DNA from: Microcaldota archaeon
GTDB taxonomy: Archaea; Micrarchaeota; Micrarchaeia; Micrarchaeales; CABMGC01
NCBI GenBank assembly: GCA_021845465.1
Contig: JAKBRL010000001.1
Location: 43,550 to 107,549, forward strand
Direction: 5' to 3'
DNA length: 64,000 nucleotides
A program made the position numbers and the translations under genes. The notes beneath the pieces are model-generated. The model was not told the origin of the DNA. It searched no databases and saw only the letters and a list, made by a program, of their open reading frames with translations. Below are positions 26,207 to 33,481 of this stretch, piece after piece; within the stretch, counting starts at the first letter, position 1, and each line of letters starts with the position of its first letter.

Positions 26207-26917
26207 ATGTCTAAAAAATTAGAGGTAAAGGGGAAAAAAAGCAATAAGTTGCCGTCAGGAAAGAAGAGTGCAGGGAAGAAGACGGTTCCTGAAACTAAAA
26301 AACCCATAAAGGCTAAGACAAAGAATAGCACTTCCAGAATAGCGGAACCGGTCCACATAACACACAAAGAAAAGCGATCTGTTGGGGCGCGTGCGGAAAA
26401 GGCCACAGAATTCAAGGCGCCTCCTCCTGAAATCCTTTCGATTGTAGAAAACGCAATGTGTGATGAGATTTTTGTAGATTATATATCAAAAAACATAGGA
26501 AGCCAGGCAAACGGGCTTCTTAAAAGGCTTTTGGAGGGCCCACAGAAGGACGAAGCACTCGCAGAAAAAGCCGAAATTAAATTAAACGAGGTTAGAAGAT
26601 CGCTAAATCTCCTAAATAGACACGGGATTGTAAGGTATGATGTTAAGAGAGATAACACCGGATGGCTTACTTTCGAATGGCACGTAGATTATGTAGCCTT
26701 TTCGGATTTTTATAAGACACTGAATAAGAAAACAGAAAGCAGAGGCAGCCCCCTTCCGGAAGGCTGTAATGATTTTTTTGTTTGTGTTGTTTGTTCTAAA
26801 CAGCAGAGCCTGGTCTACCCTTTCGATATCGCATATGAGAAGAGTTTTAAATGCAATTGTGGTAAGAATTTAGAAGCAATAACAAGAAAAGCAGCAGAAG
26901 AACTTATAAAAAACTAA
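26207..26917 (+). CDS. tfe: Transcription factor E (TFE-alpha)
   Basis: This 236-residue homologue of TFIIE-alpha helps RNA polymerase open promoters. Residues about 80-165 form the winged helix (EIFVDYISKNIGSQANGLL, LNEVRRSLNLLNRHGIVRY, WLTFEWHVD). Residues about 190-230 form a zinc ribbon (CVVCSKQQ ... CNCGKNLE). The first 75 or so residues are an unusual Lys/Ser/Pro-rich basic tail absent from typical TFE proteins of about 170-180 residues. An initiator tRNA gene begins 12 bases after its stop. Confidence 0.92.
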   Translation: MSKKLEVKGKKSNKLPSGKKSAGKKTVPETKKPIKAKTKNSTSRIAEPVHITHKEKRSVGARAEKATEFKAPPPEILSIVENAMCDEIFVDYISKNIGSQANGLLKRLLEGPQKDEALAEKAEIKLNEVRRSLNLLNRHGIVRYDVKRDNTGWLTFEWHVDYVAFSDFYKTLNKKTESRGSPLPEGCNDFFVCVVCSKQQSLVYPFDIAYEKSFKCNCGKNLEAITRKAAEELIKN

Positions 26918-26929
26918 AACTGAGAGAGT

Positions 26930-27004
26930 AGCGGGGTAGGGTAGCTCGGAGTGCCCGCTGGGCTCATAACCCAGAGAACGGTGGTTCAAATCCACTCCCC
27001 GCTA
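26930..27004 (+). tRNA. Initiator tRNA-Met (anticodon CAT)
   Basis: This is a 75-nt cloverleaf with acceptor AGCGGGG/CCCCGCT and discriminator A. The anticodon stem is CTGGG/CCCAG and the loop CTCATAA (anticodon CAT). The A1-U72 pair and the three G-C pairs at the base of the anticodon loop are hallmarks of archaeal initiator tRNA. No intron is present. Confidence 0.93.
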
Positions 27005-27128
27005 TAACAATTTCCAAAACAAAACAAATTTTCAAAAAAAACACTTCCAAAATGTACACCAAGGCCCCAGATTTCCACTATTCGTTTTCTTTTTATATAG
27101 TATGTAATTAGAATATTTTAATAACTGA

Positions 27129-27140
27129 GTTATATTTAAG
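27129..27140 (+). promoter_or_regulatory. TATA box for the GINS-eL42-aIF2 operon
   Basis: The stretch GTTATATTTAAG reads as an archaeal box A. It predicts a transcript start at about 27158 and a leader of about 40 nt carrying the site AAAGGTGAT at 27185-27193. The 27005-27128 stretch is AT-rich and shows no gene. Confidence 0.5.
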
Positions 27141-27196
27141 AAAAGAACCTGTTAAATATTAGTGGAAATATAGGGTATACCACTAAAGGTGATTTC

Positions 27197-27658
27197 GTTT
27201 CAACTGAAGAGATATTTGCTGTATTAGAAAGAGAACGTAGAACAGGTGAACTCCTGCCGTTGGGTAAAGACTTTTATAATAAAAACAAAAACGAGACAAA
27301 AAACCCAGAAATGGAAACAGCAGAGAAACAAAAGGAAAACCACGACAAACTCATAGAAGCTCTAAAAGCAAAACGCTTGCAGAAAATACTCACATACATG
27401 GCTTATGGAAGAAGCCTGCCTGATCAGATACCGGAAGAAGAAGAAAGGTTATATATACGTATAAACAATATAATTAAAGAAGAGAAAGCAGGAAACAATA
27501 AAACAAAGATAAAAATAGTATCTGACATGCCGGAACTGGTAACACCTGAAGGAAGGAAAATAGGGCCTTTCGCAAAAGACAGCATAATAGATCTGGAAAG
27601 TGAAAAAGAAGCGGAATTTTTAATAAAGAACAAACTAGGAGAAAAAGTGATTGTATGA
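27197..27658 (+). CDS. GINS complex subunit (Gins51-like) with a non-standard start
   Basis: The replication protein GINS stimulates the MCM helicase. The C-terminal B domain is clear (IVSDMPELVTPEGRKIGPF). The N-terminal helical domain is complete only if translation begins upstream of the first TTG (27260), because STEEIFAVLERERRTGELL matches the conserved first helices. The only well-placed site is GTT at 27197, 3 nt after AAAGGTGAT; no ATG, GTG or TTG lies between the upstream TAA (27137) and 27260 in this frame. The product would be 153 residues. Its stop overlaps the ATG of eL42. Confidence 0.78.
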   Translation, partial: VSTEEIFAVLERERRTGELLPLGKDFYNKNKNETKNPEMETAEKQKENHDKLIEALKAKRLQKILTYMAYGRSLPDQIPEEEERLYIRINNIIKEEKAGNNKTKIKIVSDMPELVTPEGRKIGPFAKDSIIDLESEKEAEFLIKNKLGEKVIV

Positions 27659-27939
27659 AAATAAGAAGAGAAATCAATATATACTGCCCATACTGCAATG
27701 AGCACACGCTCCACACTGCAAAAATAGCGTCAAAAGGAAAGCAAAGAGGCCTAGGCAAAGCTACAAGAAGGCACAACAGAGTAATAAAAGGATACGTTGG
27801 CAGCATAGAACCGAAGATTCATCCTAAAAAACTAGGCAAAAGGCAGAAAGTTGTCTTGGAATGCTCCAAGTGTAAAAAATCAGTAGAAAGGGTTTTTGGA
27901 GGAAGGACGAAAAAGAAAATAGAAATAAAAGCAAGATAA
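27655..27939 (+). CDS. rpl44e: Large ribosomal subunit protein eL42 (L44e)
   Basis: This 94-residue zinc ribosomal protein shows YCPYCNEHTLH, the basic GKQRGLGKATRRHNRV stretch and the second pair CSKCKKS. It overlaps the GINS stop by 4 bases and is followed after one base by aIF2-alpha. In many archaea eS27 lies between eL42 and aIF2-alpha; here it does not. Confidence 0.97.
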   Translation: MKIRREINIYCPYCNEHTLHTAKIASKGKQRGLGKATRRHNRVIKGYVGSIEPKIHPKKLGKRQKVVLECSKCKKSVERVFGGRTKKKIEIKAR

Positions 27940-27940
27940 A

Positions 27941-28696
27941 ATGCTTATTAAAAAAGAACTTCCGGACGAAAGAGAGCTTGTTTTAGTAAAAATAAGCAAA
28001 ATCATGCCACACGGCGCCTACTGCCAGCTTTTAGAATACGATATCGATGCGTACCTTCCGATATCTGAGATAGCCTCGGGCTGGATAAAAAATATACATG
28101 AATTCATAAAAGAAGGACAGAAAGAAGTGGGGCGTGTAATAACAATAGACAAAAACAAAAGAGCAGTAGATATTTCCTTCAAAAAGGTAACGACAAAAGA
28201 AAAGAACGACAAGGTAAACGAATATAATCTGGAGAAAAGATACGAAAAACTATTCGAACAGGCAATAATAGCAACAAAACTTAACTCAAAAAAGCCAGAG
28301 ATAATAACAGAACTTTCTTCAAAGGTAAACACCTATACTGAAATCATACAGATGTTTATAGACAAGAAAGATACATCTGCGATAATAAAGAACAAACCAC
28401 TCGAAGATGCACTTGCAGATATAGTAAGCAAGAATATCAAACCAAAACGCTACGAAGTCTCATATACTATAGAACTCAGGTCAGTTGATGAAAAAACAGG
28501 AATAACCCAAATAAAAAAATTACTGGAAGAGATAAAGAACAAAGGGGTTGGGGTTCTCTACCTGGGAGCTCCAAGGTACAGACTCACATCAGAAGACAGC
28601 GACTATCCGAAAGCTGAAAGCAGAATAAAGGAAGCCCAGCGCCTGATAGAGAAACAGAAAAACTTTTCTTACATCATAAAAAGCGACAAGGCATGA
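27941..28696 (+). CDS. Translation initiation factor aIF2 subunit alpha
   Basis: This 251-residue factor consists of an N-terminal S1 domain (ELVLVKISKIMPHGAYCQLLEYD, about 10-85), a helical middle domain and a C-terminal alpha/beta domain (YEVSYTIELRSVDEKTGITQI, about 168-245). With the gamma and beta subunits it brings initiator tRNA to the ribosome. Fittingly, initiator tRNA is encoded about 900 bases upstream on the same strand. Confidence 0.95.
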   Translation: MLIKKELPDERELVLVKISKIMPHGAYCQLLEYDIDAYLPISEIASGWIKNIHEFIKEGQKEVGRVITIDKNKRAVDISFKKVTTKEKNDKVNEYNLEKRYEKLFEQAIIATKLNSKKPEIITELSSKVNTYTEIIQMFIDKKDTSAIIKNKPLEDALADIVSKNIKPKRYEVSYTIELRSVDEKTGITQIKKLLEEIKNKGVGVLYLGAPRYRLTSEDSDYPKAESRIKEAQRLIEKQKNFSYIIKSDKA

Positions 28697-28700
28697 TTAA

Positions 28701-29474
28701 ATGAACAAAACAACCATTTATTATAAAAAGAATCTCAAATTCAAAAATCCAATACTCGTTGTAGGCCTGCCTGGAATTGGTAATGTCGGAAGCTTAGTAG
28801 GAGAGCATATCCGCAACGAAACAGACGCAACAAAGGTTGCAACCTTATATTCTCCCTTTTTCCCACACCATGTAATAATGGGCAGGAAAGGAGGCGTAAG
28901 GATGGTGAGCAACAGGTTCTACCATTTTAAAAACAAGAGCGGCAGAAGCATACTTCTCCTTCTTGGCGACGTTCAGGCAGCATCCCCAAGAGGCCAATAT
29001 TCGGTAAATGAAAAAATAATAAAATTCTTCAAATCCCTGGGGGGAAAAACAGCATACACCATAGGCGGGTACAGCATGGGGGCACAATATGTCCAAAAAC
29101 CAAGAGTTTTTGGAGTATCAAACAGCAAAGCACTAATTCAAACCCTGTCAAAACAAGGTGTCTCCTTCGGCGAAGTAGGCGGTACTATATGGGGCTCAGC
29201 GGGGCTCATACCTGCAATGTCAAAAAAATACGATATAGAATCAGCATGTATAATGGGAGAAACCAGCATGCTGGAAATAGATGCAAACGCGGCAAAGTCA
29301 GTGCTGGAAGTAGTTAAAAAGATAATAAACATAGACATAAATATGGAAAACCTTGAAAAGATAAAAACAGAAACAGAAAAGATAATCAGTGACATAGAAA
29401 ACATATCAAAATCTGCCCAAGAAGGACAGCCTGGAGGCAGGCCATCAAACGATATGTTTACCTATATCAGATAA
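28701..29474 (+). CDS. PAC2-family protein
   Basis: This 257-residue protein belongs to the PAC2 (proteasome assembly chaperone 2-like) family, recognised by PILVVGLPGIGNVGSLVGEHI near the start and the TIGGYSMG and SAGLIPAMSKKY segments. Archaeal PAC2 proteins are suspected proteasome or ribosome-linked assembly factors, without firm function. It follows aIF2-alpha with a 4-base gap, the usual archaeal context apart from a missing Nop10 gene. Confidence 0.88.
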   Translation: MNKTTIYYKKNLKFKNPILVVGLPGIGNVGSLVGEHIRNETDATKVATLYSPFFPHHVIMGRKGGVRMVSNRFYHFKNKSGRSILLLLGDVQAASPRGQYSVNEKIIKFFKSLGGKTAYTIGGYSMGAQYVQKPRVFGVSNSKALIQTLSKQGVSFGEVGGTIWGSAGLIPAMSKKYDIESACIMGETSMLEIDANAAKSVLEVVKKIINIDINMENLEKIKTETEKIISDIENISKSAQEGQPGGRPSNDMFTYIR

Positions 29475-29489
29475 AAACGACTCTAAGAC

Positions 29490-30176
29490 TCAGAGAAGAG
29501 TAGCGACCAAGAGAATGCCTACGGCCGCACCAATTGTTGCGCATGCAAAATTAGAAGTATACTTATTCCCAAAACCCCGTTCTTCAAAATATCCCAACAC
29601 CGAATCCCCCACATCCCCCACCATCCCCGCTACCATGACTATCAACAGCAGCAACATACCCTTACTAAAGGAAAACAGCACAACACCCATTATAAAGGCC
29701 CCCAGCGCACCAGCAGCAAGTCCCAGAAAGGAGACCCCTCCGGATTTTCCTGGCTTTATTCTCTTCAATGTAAGAATATCATAAACTCGGTTGTCGAGTA
29801 TGCCCACCTCACTCGAAAACTTATCTGCGGTTATTGCAGCCACGCTTGCAACATAAGCAACCACAAGCATTTCAGCACTTACGAAGTCCTTATACTCGTT
29901 TAAAAAATAAATAAAAGATATGATTAGGGGAACCATTCCGTTTGCAAGAACATTTTTCCAGTTACGGGAATGCTCGTATGTCTTCATGGCTATCTTCCGC
30001 CTTTTCTTAAATCGTGTAACGAGCGCCGAAACAATCAAAAACAGAAGTATCACAAGAAGAAACCAGATGCCTACAGAACCTCCAAAAACAAAGATAAGAA
30101 GTCCCATAACTACAGCAATAAAAAATCCAAAAAAATCAAGGGTAAGCAGGGTTTTCAAGAGATCACTAAAATTCAA
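29490..30176 (-). CDS. DUF92-family integral membrane protein
   Basis: This 228-residue protein has about six transmembrane helices and the DUF92/TMEM19 signatures: RNWKNVLANG, AITADKFSSEVG, IKPGKSGGVSFLG and MVGDVGDSVLGY. The family resembles CDP-alcohol or polyprenol/phytyl-phosphate kinases of lipid metabolism; the substrate here is unknown. The ATG lies about 20 bases from a TATA box at 30191-30203, so the mRNA is probably leaderless. Confidence 0.85.
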   Translation of the reverse strand: MNFSDLLKTLLTLDFFGFFIAVVMGLLIFVFGGSVGIWFLLVILLFLIVSALVTRFKKRRKIAMKTYEHSRNWKNVLANGMVPLIISFIYFLNEYKDFVSAEMLVVAYVASVAAITADKFSSEVGILDNRVYDILTLKRIKPGKSGGVSFLGLAAGALGAFIMGVVLFSFSKGMLLLLIVMVAGMVGDVGDSVLGYFEERGFGNKYTSNFACATIGAAVGILLVATLL

Positions 30177-30190
30177 ATTTACATTCCAAA

Positions 30191-30203
30191 AGCTATATAA
30201 ACC
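30191..30203. promoter_or_regulatory. Bidirectional TATA element between DUF92 and the radA-leader RNA
   Basis: AGCTATATAAACC serves as a box A on the + strand, with start expected at about 30223 just before the structured RNA candidate. Its complement (GGTTTATATAGCT) serves DUF92 on the minus strand. Only the sequence and distances are seen. Confidence 0.45.
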
Positions 30204-30232
30204 TGGTATTACTTAATAATATTACGAATTCT

Positions 30233-30294
30233 ACAGAGGAAGAGTATAACTGGTCGCCTTGCCAGTACACGAAGCGGTACTGGCCTCTTCCTGT
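30233..30294 (+). ncRNA. Structured RNA candidate upstream of radA
   Basis: An outer helix pairs GGAAGAG (30238-30244) with CTCTTCC (30285-30291), extended past a two-base bulge by ACA/TGT. Inside lies a perfect 8-bp hairpin, GCCAGTAC (30261-30268) with GTACTGGC (30277-30284), around an 8-nt loop. The 16-nt 5' internal strand contains ACTGG (30249-30253), which could instead pair with CCAGT (30262-30266), giving two exclusive folds. A TATA box 30 bases upstream and a T-run right after the 3' strand suggest a short independent transcript, or a terminated leader of radA. No known family was recognised. Confidence 0.5.
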
Positions 30295-30365
30295 ATTTTT
30301 AAATATGACAACTGATTCCTTATTTATACTTTCGGTACATAATAAATACTATCTATTGTGGTTTG

Positions 30366-31316
30366 ATGGCCAAGGAAAAGAGCATAAAGGAAATCGAGGA
30401 CCTTCCAGGAGTAGGTCCAACAATAGCAGAGAAACTACGAGGCACAGGATACGACACACTTGATAAAATAGGGATAGCTTCTCCTCACGAACTCTCCGAG
30501 CTTGTGGGCATGAGCGTCGAAGCTGCTAAAAAAGCGGTAGACGCAGCAAAACAGGCCACAACCCTAGAATTTAGCACTGGAACCGCACTATACGACGAAA
30601 GGAAAACCATAGGCAGAATAACTACTAACTGCAAGGAACTCAACGAATTATTGGGGGGTGGAGTAGAAGCCAAAGGCATAACTGAAGCTTATGGGAAATT
30701 CGCTTCGGGCAAAACACAGCTGGGTTTCCAGCTTACTGTAAACGCCCAACTTCCGGTAGAGAGCGGAGGCCTCGGTGGAGCAGTCCTATTCATAGACACT
30801 GAAGGAACATTCAGACCGGACAGAATAGAAGCAATAGCAAGTGCATCTTCGATGGATCCCAAAGAGGTCCTTGCGAATATTTTTGTTGTGAGGGCAACAA
30901 CAACAGAACAACAGATACTTTCAATAGAAAAGGCAGACAAGCTAATAAAAGAGCACAATATAAAATTAATAGTAGTAGATTCTTTAATGTCACTTTTCAG
31001 ATCCGAGTATCCTGGCCGCGGTGCGCTTGGCGAGCGACAGCAGAAACTAAACAGCCACATACACAAACTCCAACAGCTTGCAGACAACCACAACCTGGCC
31101 GTATACATAACAAACCAGGTAATGGACAATCCAGGCATTCTTTTTGGAGACCCAACCACTCCGGTAGGAGGAAACATAGTTGCACATGCAGCAACCACCA
31201 GGCTATACATGCGCAAGAGCAAAGAGGACAAAAGGATAATAAGGCTTGTAGACTCACCAAACATGCCTGAAGGCGAAGTAGTAATAAAGATAACTACAAG
31301 CGGAATAAGGGACTGA
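30366..31316 (+). CDS. radA: DNA recombinase RadA
   Basis: This 316-residue RecA/Rad51-family recombinase has an N-terminal helix-hairpin-helix domain (IEDLPGVGPTIAEKL, about 10-60) and the ATPase core. Core motifs are the Walker A-containing EAYGKFASGKTQLGFQL (about 110-126), the polymerisation-interface region and Walker B KLIVVDSLMSLF (about 205). L2-loop region sequences and a GGNIVAHAATTRLYMRK segment follow. The ATG at 30366 is preferred to the TTG one codon upstream. It performs strand exchange in homologous recombination. Confidence 0.97.
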   Translation: MAKEKSIKEIEDLPGVGPTIAEKLRGTGYDTLDKIGIASPHELSELVGMSVEAAKKAVDAAKQATTLEFSTGTALYDERKTIGRITTNCKELNELLGGGVEAKGITEAYGKFASGKTQLGFQLTVNAQLPVESGGLGGAVLFIDTEGTFRPDRIEAIASASSMDPKEVLANIFVVRATTTEQQILSIEKADKLIKEHNIKLIVVDSLMSLFRSEYPGRGALGERQQKLNSHIHKLQQLADNHNLAVYITNQVMDNPGILFGDPTTPVGGNIVAHAATTRLYMRKSKEDKRIIRLVDSPNMPEGEVVIKITTSGIRD

Positions 31317-31392
31317 ATTTCTCTAATCCCGCTTTCTCCAAATTTCCTTTAACAATGCGAACCGGAAGGCCCACACCGTTTACTGGTGGGTA

Positions 31393-32190
31393 ATGTCACA
31401 GTTCAAAAAGGCAATATCTATGCTTTCGATAATAGGTCTTGGTTTAGATGTAGGGGACATTTCTTACAAGGGCCTCAAAGCCATAAGAGACGCAGACGCT
31501 GTCCTGATGGAGAATTATACTCTTCCTCTGCCACAAGGATATCTTGATTTTCTCGAAAGGGAGACAGGCAAGAAGATAATTACTATAGACAGGAAAGGAC
31601 TGGAAGACAACGTTGCTCTTACAGTAGAACCTGCCATAGGCTCGAACATGGCTATACTTGTTCCTGGCGATCCGCTTATAGCTACAACACATCACATAAT
31701 AGCTGAAGCCGCAAGAAAGACAGGAGCCGAAATCCACATTATTCATTCCTCTTCCATTTTTACTGCAGGAATAGGCGAGAGTGGTCTTGACATATATCGT
31801 TTTGGGCCAACTACAACTGTCCCTTTCTGGAGCTCCAAATACAAACCAGTTTCATTCGTTGATGTAATTAAAAAAAATCTGGAAAACAATCAACACACTC
31901 TTGTGCTTCTGGATGTTGACGCACATGCAGGTCTGACAATGTCATACTCCGACGCAATAACTCTTATTAAAAAAGCCGAAGAGAAGCGCGGAACAGTAGT
32001 TATAGGAAACAGAAAGATAATAATTCTCTGTGAGATAGGAACGGAAAACCAAAACATTATTTATACTGAAACGGAAAACACAAAACTACAACGCCTTGAA
32101 AAACGACTAATTTCTAAAAGAACCGCGCTCATAATTCCTGCGGACATGAATTTCGCCGAGAAAGACTTGGTTATGAAATTCGAGCTTTAG
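31393..32190 (+). CDS. dphB: Diphthine synthase
   Basis: This SAM-dependent methyltransferase of the tetrapyrrole-methylase fold makes diphthamide on elongation factor 2. It shows IIGLGLDVGDISYKGLKAI near the start, ILVPGDPLIATTHH (about 95) and GPTTTVPFWSSKYKP (about 137). The family usually begins at the internal ATG at 31420. The ATG at 31393, however, follows GGTGGGTA, a good Shine-Dalgarno site, so I keep it, giving 265 residues. That site lies in the 3' arm of a hairpin (CCCACACC with GGTGGG). Its 3' end overlaps the convergent flippase-like gene by 20 bases. Confidence 0.93.
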   Translation: MSQFKKAISMLSIIGLGLDVGDISYKGLKAIRDADAVLMENYTLPLPQGYLDFLERETGKKIITIDRKGLEDNVALTVEPAIGSNMAILVPGDPLIATTHHIIAEAARKTGAEIHIIHSSSIFTAGIGESGLDIYRFGPTTTVPFWSSKYKPVSFVDVIKKNLENNQHTLVLLDVDAHAGLTMSYSDAITLIKKAEEKRGTVVIGNRKIIILCEIGTENQNIIYTETENTKLQRLEKRLISKRTALIIPADMNFAEKDLVMKFEL

Positions 32191-33244
32191 GCAACTTCCA
32201 ATGCCGCATACTGTAAACAAGAGCGGCAGAACCAAATCCTTGTACAAACCAAACACTTACTATCCTAAAGAATATTGTTATCGCAGCCGCTACTCCGAAG
32301 GTAATACCCAGGTTTGGGAAAAAAAAGACAAGGTATCCTATAAGAAGTGCATCAGTAACTCCAAGCGTTGCCGGAGCTCCAGTCACTATTCCGAAGAGAA
32401 GTGAAGATGAGAATATGAATATCACGACAGGAAGCTCACTTATCTGAAGGTGTATGCCAAAGGCAAGTATGACAAAGAAGAGAGCAACACCGTTCAGGAT
32501 TACTGAAGGTATAGTAAATACCATAGAATACAGATAGTCAAACCTTCCCAGCTTATTATTTTCCTTAAAATAGAGTTCTCCAACATTCCAGAAACTTCTA
32601 AGAAAACGAAACCGCGAAAGTTTTTTCCTCATATAATCGAACGGTTTTTTATAATACAAAAAGAGAAAAGGAAGGAGAAGTATGCCAGTTATCACCACCG
32701 AAAGCACAAAGTACCGATGCACAAAAAAAGCAAAAAATATCGCAACAATCCCAAAACCTACAAAATCTGTAAATATGTCCGCAACAACCGCAGGGAAGGT
32801 AACTGCAAACCTGCTTCCTGTAAGTCTGTTTATCGTATAAGAAACGACGCCTCTTCCCCACCTTCCGGGGGTTATGTCCATCGAATACATTGAAAGATAT
32901 ATTACGAAGTTGTCCCATCTCCTTATCTTTATCTTAAGTGATTTCAGATATCTTTCCCATTTAGGAAAACGCAGCAGATAACCTGCAAATAATACAACAA
33001 ATGCAGCTCCATAATAATAGAGGTTTATCGAATATATTATGTGTAGGAAGTTAATAACGCCTTCATTCAACACTGCAAGAGCCGCTATTATTATAAAAAT
33101 GCTAAGGCTCACCCCCATAACTATGCCAACTATTCTTCTTGCCTTCCTCAGCCTCAATACATAATCCGAGTTTCTTGTGATATCGAGGTTTTTCTCTTCT
33201 TTCTTACTTGCCATTGAATAAGCCGAGAAGATATAGGAAAACAT
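32171..33244 (-). CDS. Lysylphosphatidylglycerol synthase TM region/UPF0104-type membrane protein
   Basis: This 357-residue membrane protein has about seven to eight helices. It contains the family's MDITPGRWGRGVVSYTINRLTG segment (about 112-134) and GAPATLGVTDALLIG (about 302-316). The family includes AglD-like and LPG-synthase flippase domains involved in moving lipid-linked precursors or glycosylation. No MprF synthase domain is attached. A TTG or ATG lies nearby at the N-terminus; the ATG at 33244 overlaps an AT-rich promoter-like region. Confidence 0.82.
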   Translation of the reverse strand: MFSYIFSAYSMASKKEEKNLDITRNSDYVLRLRKARRIVGIVMGVSLSIFIIIAALAVLNEGVINFLHIIYSINLYYYGAAFVVLFAGYLLRFPKWERYLKSLKIKIRRWDNFVIYLSMYSMDITPGRWGRGVVSYTINRLTGSRFAVTFPAVVADIFTDFVGFGIVAIFFAFFVHRYFVLSVVITGILLLPFLFLYYKKPFDYMRKKLSRFRFLRSFWNVGELYFKENNKLGRFDYLYSMVFTIPSVILNGVALFFVILAFGIHLQISELPVVIFIFSSSLLFGIVTGAPATLGVTDALLIGYLVFFFPNLGITFGVAAAITIFFRIVSVWFVQGFGSAALVYSMRHWKLPKARIS

Positions 33245-33375
33245 TATTTATATTTATGGTAGTTAAAATCCGCACGCGCCCTGTCAGCTTCAAGATAATT
33301 TCACTATGCATGTTAAACACACTTTACCTCAAAAGTGGCAAACATCCCATACACAGCCCTGCATAAATAACTCCA

Positions 33376-33410
33376 CCTCAGATACAAGTTGAGGACTTTT
33401 TATATAAATT
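33376..33410 (+). promoter_or_regulatory. Hairpin and TATA-like box upstream of the splicing endonuclease
   Basis: The 237-base gap before endA contains a 5-bp hairpin, CCTCA (33376-33380) with TGAGG (33390-33394), followed by CTTTTTATATAAA. This could be a weak terminator or box A. A second TATA-like element (AATATAAAAG) near 33446-33455 lies closer to the endA ATG and would give an almost leaderless mRNA. Confidence 0.35.
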
Positions 33411-33481
33411 CCCATTTGTTATACAAAGCTCCACGCACACAATAAATATAAAAGCAAGAAAAAATCAATACAAACGTTTAG

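Noticed and set aside
30233..30294. H/ACA guide RNA reading of the radA-upstream structure
   Set aside because: No ACA box follows the helix on either strand at the expected distance and no kink-turn is evident.
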